Shown: piece after piece, positions 1 through 6,368 of the stretch
Numbering within the stretch: the first letter of the stretch is position 1
Layout of the letters: every line of letters begins with the position of its first letter
Assembly: GCA_965368815.1 (NCBI GenBank)
Contig: CBDUOH010000046.1
Span: forward strand, 1-17,112
Source of the DNA: UBA5794 sp965368815
GTDB lineage: Bacteria > Actinomycetota > Acidimicrobiia > Spongiisociales > UBA5794
Direction of reading: 5' to 3'
DNA length: 17,112 bases
Notes under the pieces: generated by a model
The model's database searches: none
What the model was told of the DNA's origin: nothing
Seen by the model: the letters and a program-made list of their open reading frames with translations, nothing else
Made by a program: the position numbers and the translations under genes

Positions 1-324
1 CGGGTCGAGGACGGTGACCTCGTTGAAGACGACCATCGAGGCTTCCTCGTAGTACTCGTTGGCGAAGACCGACCGATAGGCGTCCTCGTCCTGGTCGAGG
101 ATGGCCCGGAGACGGCGATGCTCGAGATCCTCGAAGATGGCCTGGACCTCGGACATGCGATCGGGAATCGTCGAGGTCGTCGTGGTCGACGTGTCGGACA
201 AGGACTCGGAACTCGTGGTGGTGGACCGCACCAGCGTCGGGGCGGTTGCTGATGTGTCGAACGAAGTGGTGCACCCCGCCGCACATGCGAGGACAAGTGA
301 CACACCAACGATCCGAGTCCACAT
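1..324 (-). CDS. Putative lipoprotein, N-terminal part only (runs off the left edge)
   Basis: The first 108 codons of a minus-strand gene whose 3' end lies outside the window. The N-terminus reads MWTRIVGVSLVLACAAGC: a short n-region with one Arg, a hydrophobic core, then Cys14 (VLAC) or Cys18 (AAGC) as candidate lipidation sites. A Ser/Thr-rich linker follows (about residues 19-50), as is common in secreted actinobacterial lipoproteins, and then an acidic, helix-prone segment rich in Glu, Asp and Arg. I recognise no domain in the visible part. The start is supported by a purine-rich GGAAGAGGA directly upstream of the ATG and by the signal peptide beginning there. The gene is divergent from the acetyltransferase gene. 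The lipoprotein assignment rests on the signal sequence alone; the function is unknown. Confidence 0.72.
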   Translation of the reverse strand, partial: MWTRIVGVSLVLACAAGCTTSFDTSATAPTLVRSTTTSSESLSDTSTTTTSTIPDRMSEVQAIFEDLEHRRLRAILDQDEDAYRSVFANEYYEEASMVVFNEVTVLDP

Positions 325-333
325 TCCTCTTCC

Positions 334-361
334 AAGATACGGAATACCCACCGGGCGACAA
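334..361 (-). promoter_or_regulatory. Candidate promoter of the lipoprotein gene
   Basis: On the minus strand a TTGTCG (361..356) lies 16 nt upstream of TATCTT (339..334). The -10 ends 9 nt before the ATG, so the 5' leader would be very short. The -35 matches TTGACA at four of six positions. Assigned by motif and position only. Confidence 0.35.
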
Positions 362-435
362 GGAAGTCGTAACCCTTCTTTTCCCGTGCTCGCCGACTCG
401 GGTACGGGGCACGATGGTCCGCCTGCGGTGCTCCC

Positions 436-441
436 TACGAT
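436..441 (+). promoter_or_regulatory. Candidate -10 box for leaderless transcription of the GNAT gene
   Basis: TACGAT fits the TAnnnT -10 pattern and is followed by exactly 6 nt before the GTG at 448. That places the transcription start on the start codon. The gene has no Shine-Dalgarno sequence, which agrees with a leaderless mRNA. I see no convincing -35. Confidence 0.45.
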
Positions 442-447
442 GGCGTG

Positions 448-897
448 GTGATCCGCATCGTTGCCCACCCTTCCGATCAAGCGCCACCCCTCGACACGCT
501 CGCGACCGCTGCCACGGCGGAGGGATTCCATTTCGTCGAGCGGACCGCTCAGGAGTGGGCGGCGGGGATCAATCGTTTCGATGGTCCTGGCGAGGTGTTC
601 CTGTTGGCGCTCGCGAACGAGCTCACGGTCGGGATGTGTGGCCTCAACGTCGACCCGTATGCACAGGACCCGACCATCGGTCGGTTGCGACACCTCTACG
701 TTCTTCCGGGTCATCGGCGACAAGGCATCGGAGCACAACTCGTGTCAGCATGCCTCAGACACGCCCAAGGGTTCCGTCGGGTTCGGCTCCGCACCACGGA
801 CCCGGTGGCGCACGCCTTCTACCTCACGCAGGGGTTCACGCCGGTCACCGAGGCGGAGGCGACCCATGCGATCACCATCGAAGGACAAGCCGGCTAA
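448..897 (+). CDS. GNAT-family N-acetyltransferase
   Basis: A 149-residue protein with the GNAT fold. The acetyl-CoA binding motif A is visible as LRHLYVLPGHRRQGIGAQLV, where RRQGIG is the Q/R-x-x-G-x-G/A pyrophosphate loop. It is followed by a helix and by the C-terminal AHAFYLTQGF strand-helix, typical of small-molecule or protein N-acetyltransferases. The acceptor cannot be read from the sequence. Two tandem GTG codons (445 and 448) could start it; I prefer 448 because a -10-like TACGAT lies 6 nt upstream and no ribosome binding site is present. Its TAA stop overlaps the TAG stop of the convergent SAM hydrolase gene by two bases within 894-897, so there is no room for a terminator between them. 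Confidence 0.88.
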   Translation: MIRIVAHPSDQAPPLDTLATAATAEGFHFVERTAQEWAAGINRFDGPGEVFLLALANELTVGMCGLNVDPYAQDPTIGRLRHLYVLPGHRRQGIGAQLVSACLRHAQGFRRVRLRTTDPVAHAFYLTQGFTPVTEAEATHAITIEGQAG

Positions 898-1742
898 CTG
901 GGGACGATCTCGAGGTTGATGCGGTTGCCACCGCGAGGGCTTGCGAATGAGACGGGGTCTCCCACGGAGACAGGGAAGTCGTCGTCGGCGCGACCACCGC
1001 GGACCGCGAGCGCGATCTGGCCATGTGAATCGACGTGGATGACCGCCTCTCCCTCCTCGACGGATCCGTACGACTCGCCCCAGGTGATCCTGAAGTTCTG
1101 CATCGAGATCCCCACCATCACGTCGTCCCCAGGCGACAGACCCAGACCAGCCAGATCGTCGGGACCGATGTTGAACTGGATGTTCCCGAACGTGTCGATC
1201 CACAGCGCAGCGGCCTTGATGGAGTCGTTCGGGCCCGGCTCTGCAAGCGGGATCAGCAACGGTGAGATCGAATCGGGTTCGAGCACCGGTCCGAGATCGG
1301 TGATGTCGGCCTGATCCCCGGCCAGGACCGCTGCGGCAGGACCGAAGACGTCCCGTCCGTGGAACGTTGCTCCTTGTGACGGCAGCCGGAAGCGTTCGTC
1401 TTCGAGGGACACAAACAGGTCCGCGCCACCGACCATCGCCACGGCGGGTGCGAGCAGTCCGTTGTCGGGTCCGACGAAGTAGCCGATGGGTGTGCGGGCC
1501 GCAATCGCCCGACGCTCGGTTCCGACGCCGGGGTCGACCACCGCGAGGAACACGCCATCGGGCATGAACTGGACCGCCCGTGTCAGTGCGAGCGCTCCGC
1601 CGTGGATATCGCCGCGACCCACACCGTGGGTGATGTCGAGGATCCGGACCGACGGGGCGATCCGTGCGATGACACCGTGCACCACCCCGACGAACTCGTC
1701 GTCGTATCCGAAATCGGAAAGAAAGGAGATCGGGGTTGGCAT
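894..1742 (-). CDS. SAM hydrolase (S-adenosyl-L-methionine hydroxide adenosyltransferase, DUF62 family)
   Basis: A 282-residue member of the DUF62 / chlorinase-fluorinase superfamily. These enzymes attack C5' of S-adenosylmethionine; the common bacterial and archaeal members use water, giving adenosine and methionine. The N-terminal domain starts with SDFGYDDEFVG, followed by DITHGV, VVDPGVGTERR, GPDNGLL and TFHGRDVF. The Asp-Arg-His triad described for the hydrolases (Asp68, Arg75, His127 in the Pyrococcus enzyme, from memory) aligns with Asp70, Arg77 and His128 here, which favours water over a halide as nucleophile. The C-terminal beta-barrel domain (about 180-282) includes IDTFGNIQFNI. The gene lies 50 bp downstream of the dehalogenase gene on the same strand but has its own -10-like box, so it is probably transcribed independently as well. 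The cytosolic role of this family is still poorly understood. Confidence 0.9.
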   Translation of the reverse strand: MPTPISFLSDFGYDDEFVGVVHGVIARIAPSVRILDITHGVGRGDIHGGALALTRAVQFMPDGVFLAVVDPGVGTERRAIAARTPIGYFVGPDNGLLAPAVAMVGGADLFVSLEDERFRLPSQGATFHGRDVFGPAAAVLAGDQADITDLGPVLEPDSISPLLIPLAEPGPNDSIKAAALWIDTFGNIQFNIGPDDLAGLGLSPGDDVMVGISMQNFRITWGESYGSVEEGEAVIHVDSHGQIALAVRGGRADDDFPVSVGDPVSFASPRGGNRINLEIVPS

Positions 1743-1748
1743 CGGCGG

Positions 1749-1754
1749 AGGGTA
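1749..1754 (-). promoter_or_regulatory. Candidate -10 box for leaderless transcription of the SAM hydrolase gene
   Basis: On the minus strand TACCCT (1754..1749) fits TAnnnT and is separated from the ATG at 1742 by exactly 6 nt. The upstream sequence has no Shine-Dalgarno. The geometry is the same as for the GNAT gene and the second tetR gene. Confidence 0.42.
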
Positions 1755-1792
1755 ACCGGCTCGGCAGCGAAGGAACGGCCGCTACGGGGCGC

Positions 1793-2653
1793 CTACACGA
1801 ACGTGTCCCGCCAGCCCCGGATCGCCAGGCCGATCTGTTCGGGTGAGTCCTCCTGGATGAAGTGCAGCCCAGCCACGGTCACCTCGGTCTGGTTCGGCCA
1901 CGTGCGGCAGAAGTCACGCTGTGGTCCGGTGAGGATGGAGCCCGGGTTGGCATTGATGAACAGCTTCGGAACCGGGCTCGACGCCAACCATGTGCCGTAG
2001 GCGTCCACGATCTCATGCACGTCACGGGGTTCCCCGTCGATCGGTATCTGCCTGGGCCACGTGAGGGTCGGTCTCCGATCCTCGCCCGGGTTGACGTATG
2101 GACGCCGGTACTCGGCCATCTCGGCGTCGGCGAGGTCGCGGATCATCGAGGCCGGCAGGATCCGTTCCACGAACACGTTCTTGTCGAGCACGATGGACTC
2201 CCCTGCCTCGGATCGCATCGCCTGAAAGATCCGTCGCGCCCCCTCTGGCCAATCAGCCCACGTCACGGGCCGAACGATCCCTTCCATGTACGCGATACCG
2301 GCAACGCGGTCACGGTTCCTGTTCGCCCAATCGAACCCGAGCCCGGAACCCCAGTCGTGTACGACGAGCGTCACGCGGTCCCCGAGATCGAGTGCATCGA
2401 GAAGCGCATCGAGATACGAGCGGTGCTCAACGAACCGGTACGAGTCCGGCCCCGACTCTGGCAACTTGGCCGAGTCACCCATGCCGATGAGGTCTGGGGC
2501 AACACACCGATACCCGTCCCGCAGGTAGGGAATCACGTTTCGCCACAGGTACGACGACGTGGGATTGCCATGGAGGAACACCACAGGCTCGCCATCACCC
2601 ACATCGATGAACGCCATCGAACTCCCGTTCACCTCCCGATGTCGCTTCTCCAT
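1793..2653 (-). CDS. dhaA: Haloalkane dehalogenase (alpha/beta hydrolase, HLD-II type)
   Basis: A 286-residue alpha/beta hydrolase that should hydrolyse carbon-halogen bonds of haloalkanes to an alcohol and halide in the cytosol. The full set of HLD-II catalytic residues can be seen: halide-binding Asn30 in HGNPTSSYLW, nucleophile Asp100 and halide-binding Trp101 in VVHDWGSGLG, catalytic acid Glu124 in YMEGIVRP, and catalytic His264 in GLHFIQED. These match Asn41, Asp106, Trp107, Glu130 and His272 of Rhodococcus DhaA in order and spacing. Placing the acid as Glu after strand 6 is the subfamily II arrangement. The length is usual for the family. The start is set by a strong GGGAGGGAG directly upstream of the ATG. 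It is divergent from comB across an inverted repeat, and the SAM hydrolase gene follows on the same strand. No haloalkane pathway genes are nearby, so the natural substrate is unknown. Confidence 0.92.
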   Translation of the reverse strand: MEKRHREVNGSSMAFIDVGDGEPVVFLHGNPTSSYLWRNVIPYLRDGYRCVAPDLIGMGDSAKLPESGPDSYRFVEHRSYLDALLDALDLGDRVTLVVHDWGSGLGFDWANRNRDRVAGIAYMEGIVRPVTWADWPEGARRIFQAMRSEAGESIVLDKNVFVERILPASMIRDLADAEMAEYRRPYVNPGEDRRPTLTWPRQIPIDGEPRDVHEIVDAYGTWLASSPVPKLFINANPGSILTGPQRDFCRTWPNQTEVTVAGLHFIQEDSPEQIGLAIRGWRDTFV

Positions 2654-2680
2654 CTCCCTCCCAACCGCAACGTTCCCTCG

Positions 2681-2686
2681 ACACTA
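2681..2686 (-). promoter_or_regulatory. Candidate -10 box of the dehalogenase gene
   Basis: On the minus strand TAGTGT (2686..2681) fits TAnnnT and would start transcription near 2674, leaving a leader of about 20 nt that contains the strong ribosome binding site. The -35 position falls inside the inverted repeat at 2699-2726, so a protein bound there would block the promoter. Confidence 0.4.
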
Positions 2687-2698
2687 CCGAGACGACCC

Positions 2699-2726
2699 GA
2701 ACCGTGTGGTGCGAACCACACGGTTC
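2699..2726. repeat. Perfect inverted repeat, 12-bp arms, 4-nt centre: candidate operator
   Basis: GAACCGTGTGGT (2699-2710) and its exact reverse complement ACCACACGGTTC (2715-2726) flank GCGA. It lies in the 96-bp space between the divergent dhaA and comB genes, 24 bp upstream of the comB start and over the expected -35 region of dhaA. The position favours an operator shared by both genes. There is no T-run on either side, which argues against an intrinsic terminator. No regulator gene is adjacent to it. Confidence 0.75.
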
Positions 2727-2749
2727 AGAACCCTGCCACACTGCTCGGC

Positions 2750-3433
2750 ATGCAGATCATCCGACGACACGGCCTTGCCGGTGCGGCCGAGGCGACCGGG
2801 GTCGCAATCGTCATCGACACCTTCAGGGCTTTCAGCACCGCTGCGTATGCCCATGCGAACGGGGTCGGCACCCACATCCTGGTATCGGAGGTTGACGAGG
2901 CCAGAGCGCTGCGATCCACCTACCCGGACTCACTGCTGTGCGGTGAGGATTTCGGTACGAAACCGCCCGACTTCGAGCTCGACAACTCCCCGTACGAGAT
3001 CATGAACACCGATCTCACCGGACGAACCCTGATCCAGCGGACATCGGCAGGCACGCGCTGTGTCATGGCCGCGCTGGAAGCCGGTGCCAGCCGGGTCCTG
3101 CCTGCAGGGTTCGCCACCGCGAGCGCAACGGCCCGCGCTGCGAGCGAAGCCGCAGAGGTGTCCATCGTCGCCAGTGGGCGTCACGGCACCGATCCCGCCG
3201 TCGAAGACGACCTGACGGCCGACTACATCGAGGCAGCTCTCACCGGGAGCACGCTCGACGTCGATGTCGCGGCGTTGGCCAGAGCTTCCGAATCCGCCGA
3301 CCGGTTCCGCACCCGGGCGTCCGCGAAACCTGCGGATGTGGACCTGTGCTGTGACGTCGACCGATTCGACTTCTGCTTGATCGCCACCCTCGATACGAGG
3401 GGATTCGCAACGGTGACGAGGCTCGATCCCTAG
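2750..3433 (+). CDS. comB: ComB-family protein (2-phosphosulfolactate phosphatase-like)
   Basis: A 227-residue protein of the ComB family, Mg-dependent acid phosphatases best known for converting 2-phosphosulfolactate to sulfolactate in coenzyme M synthesis in methanogens. Homologues are widespread in bacteria, which lack coenzyme M, and their role there is mostly unknown. Family landmarks are present in order: VAIVIDTFRAFST (about 18-30, replacing the usual VIDVLRATT), LLCGEDFGTKP (62-72, usually GER), DNSPYE (78-83) and RTSAGT (97-102, usually TTNGT). Several signature residues are therefore changed, and the substrate may differ. The start is ATG 2750; the open frame continues upstream through the antisense of dhaA, but that part has no family similarity. 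There is no clear ribosome binding site. The small ORF directly downstream starts right after its stop. Confidence 0.8.
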   Translation: MQIIRRHGLAGAAEATGVAIVIDTFRAFSTAAYAHANGVGTHILVSEVDEARALRSTYPDSLLCGEDFGTKPPDFELDNSPYEIMNTDLTGRTLIQRTSAGTRCVMAALEAGASRVLPAGFATASATARAASEAAEVSIVASGRHGTDPAVEDDLTADYIEAALTGSTLDVDVAALARASESADRFRTRASAKPADVDLCCDVDRFDFCLIATLDTRGFATVTRLDP

Positions 3434-3679
3434 GTGTCAACGGGCGGAACCCGCCGCCGAGACCCGTCCGAGATGGCTCAAGGTCTGGCGCCGATACTCC
3501 GATACAAAGACATGAAACTTTTCAAGAGAGACACGGCCGAACGGCGCAAGGACAAGGAATACGACGAAGCGGTCAACGACCGCCTTCGCTCGGTTCTGTC
3601 GAAGGACACGGTCCACGAGGACGCCGCCACGGTTGAAACTCGTCTCCGCAACATGAACTACGGCTCCTCACGACGCTAG
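3434..3679 (+). CDS. Small charged hypothetical protein, start uncertain
   Basis: An open frame of up to 81 codons following comB directly: the GTG at 3434 abuts the comB TAG. ATG 3473 and ATG 3512 are alternative starts. The stretch from 3512 onward (55 residues, MKLFKRDTAERRKDKEYDEAVNDR onward in the same style) is highly charged, probably helical, and has stronger G/C third-position bias than the upstream part, so 3512 may be the true start. No start has a convincing ribosome binding site. I recognise no domain and see no signal peptide or membrane segment. The TAG stop lies 3 bp from the stop of the convergent doxX gene. It is probably co-transcribed with comB; whether it is a real gene is moderately supported. 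Confidence 0.5.
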   Translation: MSTGGTRRRDPSEMAQGLAPILRYKDMKLFKRDTAERRKDKEYDEAVNDRLRSVLSKDTVHEDAATVETRLRNMNYGSSRR

Positions 3680-3682
3680 TTG

Positions 3683-4195
3683 TCAGGACGTAGGCTCTCT
3701 GTTCCGGTCGGGCCTGTAGAAGGTCGCGAGTTGTGCGGCGGCTCCCGCCAGCCCAGCCCCACCTGCCGCCAGTCCGATCCATCCGTCCAACAGGACGTCC
3801 AAACCGATCGCGTTGTCGATCGATATCGCACCGGGACCGACCATCGCGAGTACGACGGCTGAGGTGCCAAGCACGAGTACGAACTCGTAGCCCTCATCGG
3901 GGCGGGCGGTGACCCAGAATCCGGCCATCCGGTGCACGCTCCAGAACGCCACTGCCATCACGCCGACGGTGCCCGCAACGGCGAACGTCGTGCCGAACCC
4001 GACGATGAACATCACGCCGACACCGATCTCGGTCACCGAGGAGGCGAGCCACTGCAGCTCAGGCTTCTTGAATCCGATCGATCCGAACCAGCGGCTCGTC
4101 TTTGTTCTTCCCCTCGCGTGCTTCACGCCGTGGGCGAGCATCACGATGCCCAGGACCAGGCGGAGAATGAGTGTGGCGGTGTCGAATGGTTCCAT
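3683..4195 (-). CDS. DoxX-family integral membrane protein
   Basis: A 170-residue membrane protein with about four hydrophobic helices. The first is LILRLVLGIVMLAHGVKH, with the Arg and the Gly-His pattern typical of DoxX helix 1. It is followed by an amphipathic loop (WFGSIGFKKPELQWLASS) and further helices around residues 50-85, 100-125 and 135-155. DoxX proteins accompany oxidoreductases and quinone- or thiosulfate-linked reactions, but the function of most is not established. The start was chosen from ATG codons at 4201 and 4195 in the sequence AAGGAGG-cgc-ATG-cac-ATG; the second gives a better 9-nt spacing, and both are possible. It is the last gene after paaABCDE and tetR on the same strand, 60 bp downstream of tetR, so it may be an accessory of the phenylacetate operon. 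It converges with the small ORF. Confidence 0.82.
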   Translation of the reverse strand: MEPFDTATLILRLVLGIVMLAHGVKHARGRTKTSRWFGSIGFKKPELQWLASSVTEIGVGVMFIVGFGTTFAVAGTVGVMAVAFWSVHRMAGFWVTARPDEGYEFVLVLGTSAVVLAMVGPGAISIDNAIGLDVLLDGWIGLAAGGAGLAGAAAQLATFYRPDRNREPTS

Positions 4196-4255
4196 GTGCA
4201 TGCGCCTCCTTGGTCTCGGCAACCACGGTCCGCCAATCGGCATTCCGACGACTGG

Positions 4256-4828
4256 CTAGCCGCTCAGGCCGTCCATGATGAATCGGTGCATGTCATCGGT
4301 CAACTGCTCCCGCGTCAGGGCGCCCTCCGGGTTGTACCAGCGCTCGATCGCGTTGAGAATCGACAGGGCGTAGATGCCGGCGAGTTTGGGATCGACTGCG
4401 GACCCGAACTCCCCCTCGTCGATGCCCCGCTGGATGGTCGAGCGGAACACCGCCTCATACCCGTCCCGTGCCTTGGTCACCCTGTTCCGATCGTCCTCGT
4501 CGAGGAAACCTGCCTCGTTGAGGAACGTCCGCGCCTCCGATGCGTAGTCCACGAGCACGTCGATGTGACCGGCGATCAGCGCTCTCAGCGTTTCGGTCGG
4601 ACCAAGATCCAGCGACAGAGCTGCATCTGCCGACGCATCGAACAGGTCGGACGCCCGCTCGACGACCGCCACGAGCAGATCGTGTTTGCCCCCGACGTGG
4701 GCGTAGATCGACGACCCGAGGATGCCAAGGTCGTTGCCGAGGTCGCGCATCGAAGTCCCGTGATACCCGAAGGTCCCGAACCGCTTCCCGGCTCCGATGA
4801 TGATGTCGTCTCGGGTCAGCCGGCTCAT
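4256..4828 (-). CDS. paaR: TetR-family regulator, probable PaaR-type repressor of the paa operon
   Basis: A 190-residue TetR regulator. The N-terminal helix-turn-helix covers about residues 5-52 (TSMRDLGNDLGILGSSIYAHVGGKHDLL). The rest is the helical ligand-binding and dimer domain, ending NAIERWYNPEGALTREQL, a C-terminal pattern seen in regulators that sense acyl-CoA compounds (family knowledge, from memory). Its ATG overlaps the paaE stop as ATGA, so it is translationally coupled to the phenylacetyl-CoA epoxidase operon. A sequence close to the PaaR operator consensus lies in the paaA promoter. I infer that it represses the operon it belongs to and is released by phenylacetyl-CoA, as in Thermus and Corynebacterium PaaR. 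TetR membership is certain; the PaaR role is inferred. Confidence 0.85.
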   Translation of the reverse strand: MSRLTRDDIIIGAGKRFGTFGYHGTSMRDLGNDLGILGSSIYAHVGGKHDLLVAVVERASDLFDASADAALSLDLGPTETLRALIAGHIDVLVDYASEARTFLNEAGFLDEDDRNRVTKARDGYEAVFRSTIQRGIDEGEFGSAVDPKLAGIYALSILNAIERWYNPEGALTREQLTDDMHRFIMDGLSG

Positions 4829-5889
4829 ACGTCGTAGGTCAGTTCAACGACCTCGCTGACCGGGTGCGCCTGACAAGTCAGGATCTGCCCCGCAGCGACC
4901 TCTTCGGCACTGAGACTCCAGTTGCGCTCCATCACGACCTCCCCCACCGTCACCTTGGCCCTGCACGACGCGCACGCGCCCGACCGACACGAGAACGGAC
5001 CGTCAGGTCGGATCGCCAGCACATGATCGAGGATCGGTTTGCCGTCCGGAGCGACCGTTGCCGTCGACGTCCGACCACCCAACGTGAATCGGACGGTCGA
5101 GCCGACCTCATCATCCTGTGCGACGGTCGATGCCGTCACCTCACCCGCGTAGAACAGCTCGTCGTGCACACGTGCGGTGTCGATCCCCCGTTCTGCGAGC
5201 ACCGCGCGCACATCTTCGACCATGCCCCGCGGGCCGCACAGATACCACCCGGACACCGAGGGACCGTCGATCAACGTGTCGAGCATCCGCTCGATCTTGG
5301 GACCATCGATTCTTCCTTCGAGGATCGGGATGTTGTTCGACTCACGGCTCAGGACGTGGAACAGCATGAACCGATCGGGGTAACGCCCCTTCAGCTCGTC
5401 GAGGTCGTCAAGGAACATCACCGACTGCCCGGTGCGATTGCCGTACACCAGTGTGAACGTGCTTTCAGCTTCGGCGGCCAGGACAGACCGGATCATCGAC
5501 AGCACCGGCGTGATGCCGCTGCCCGCCGCCACGGCGACATAGTGATTGCGGTGGGAGGGATCCGGAGCGATGGTGAAGTCCCCGGTCGGTGGCGTGACCT
5601 CGATGTCATCACCGGGTCGAAGGCCGTCGTGGACGAACCCGGAGAACACGCCCCCGTCGAGCCGCTTGATGCCGACGGCAGGCGAGGCATCTCCTGATCT
5701 CGTGCAGATCGAGTAGCTGCGTCGGACATCCTCCCCGTTCACCGTCGATCGGAAGATCAGGTGTTGGCCGGGCGTGTGCACGAACCGGTCTCGCAGCTCC
5801 TCGGGGATGCTGAGGCTGACGCACACGGCGTCATCGGTCAGGGGTTCGATCGAAGCAATCTTCACCGTGTGGAACTCGGCGCCCGCCAT
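4825..5889 (-). CDS. paaE: PaaE, reductase of phenylacetyl-CoA 1,2-epoxidase
   Basis: A 354-residue ferredoxin-NADP reductase-like protein with a C-terminal plant-type [2Fe-2S] ferredoxin domain. It passes electrons from NAD(P)H through FAD and the iron-sulfur cluster to the di-iron site of PaaA. FAD binding: RRSYSICTR (about 56-64). NAD(P) binding: AAGSGITPVLSMI (121-133) and a CGPRGM stretch. Cluster ligands: Cys301, Cys306, Cys309 and Cys339, spaced C-x4-C-x2-C-x29-C. The start MAGAEFHTVKI is chosen because its ATG overlaps the paaD stop by one base (TGATG) and gives the usual family length; a much longer open frame continues upstream antisense-like through paaD and is not coding. The stop overlaps the tetR start as ATGA. 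Confidence 0.95.
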   Translation of the reverse strand: MAGAEFHTVKIASIEPLTDDAVCVSLSIPEELRDRFVHTPGQHLIFRSTVNGEDVRRSYSICTRSGDASPAVGIKRLDGGVFSGFVHDGLRPGDDIEVTPPTGDFTIAPDPSHRNHYVAVAAGSGITPVLSMIRSVLAAEAESTFTLVYGNRTGQSVMFLDDLDELKGRYPDRFMLFHVLSRESNNIPILEGRIDGPKIERMLDTLIDGPSVSGWYLCGPRGMVEDVRAVLAERGIDTARVHDELFYAGEVTASTVAQDDEVGSTVRFTLGGRTSTATVAPDGKPILDHVLAIRPDGPFSCRSGACASCRAKVTVGEVVMERNWSLSAEEVAAGQILTCQAHPVSEVVELTYDV

Positions 5890-6368
5890 CAGATCGCCTT
5901 GAAATAGTCGAACGGCTCGCCACATGACGTGCACACCCATAGCGACTTGCACGACGTCGAGCCGAACTCGGAAACCTTGGCGACACCACTCGACGAGCAC
6001 CGTGGGCACAGGACCTCGGGCACGATGGCCAGGACCGAATCCGGAGGTGCGATGCCGAACGAGCGCAACTTCTCCTTGGCTGTGTCCGACATCCACTCGG
6101 TTGTCCACACGGGTGCGTGTCGGACGACCACGGCGACGTCGGTCAGACCGTGTTGCCCGAGGGCCGTGACGATGTCTTCTTCCATGACCGCCAGTGCGGG
6201 GCATCCCGAGTATGTCGGGGTGATTCCCACCTCGACGTGACCGTCGTCACTGATGAGCACGTCACGCAGAATGCCGATCTCGGCGATGGTCAGAACCGGG
6301 ATGTCGGGGTCGACGACAGCATCGAGCATCTCGCGGATGTCCGCTTCCGAGATCGTGGCGGCGGTCAC
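5889..6368 (-). CDS. paaD: PaaD, assembly factor of phenylacetyl-CoA epoxidase (DUF59/MIP18 plus zinc ribbon)
   Basis: A 159-residue protein. The N-terminal DUF59 (MIP18/SufT-like) domain covers about residues 8-100, with VDPDIPVLTIAEIGI and the conserved cysteine of TYSGCPA (Cys56). The C-terminal zinc ribbon has Cys121-x2-Cys124 and Cys146-x2-Cys149, with Cys140 in the typical FGSTSCKSLW segment, and ends in EPFDYFK. The family is needed for maturation of the iron centres of the epoxidase complex, probably the PaaE cluster, and is not a catalytic subunit. GTG 6368 is chosen as start because it overlaps the paaC stop as GTGA; GTG 6371 directly before it is an alternative. A longer frame upstream overlaps paaC and lacks family similarity. 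Confidence 0.94.
   Translation of the reverse strand: MTAATISEADIREMLDAVVDPDIPVLTIAEIGILRDVLISDDGHVEVGITPTYSGCPALAVMEEDIVTALGQHGLTDVAVVVRHAPVWTTEWMSDTAKEKLRSFGIAPPDSVLAIVPEVLCPRCSSSGVAKVSEFGSTSCKSLWVCTSCGEPFDYFKAI

Noticed and set aside
246..950. A 234-codon open frame overlapping the GNAT gene in another frame
   Set aside because: The protein is Arg/Pro/His-rich with no motif, while the GNAT frame carries the acetyl-CoA binding motif.
1862..2749. An open frame on the plus strand fused in frame to comB, which would give a 523-residue protein
   Set aside because: The upstream 296 codons are the antisense of dhaA, which has complete catalytic residues. ComB similarity begins only at ATG 2750, and the dyad and promoter region would lie inside the fusion.
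3932..4837. A 301-codon open frame on the plus strand opposite doxX and tetR
   Set aside because: Its composition is typical of the shadow of a GC-rich gene, it has no recognisable motif, and both minus-strand genes have clear families.
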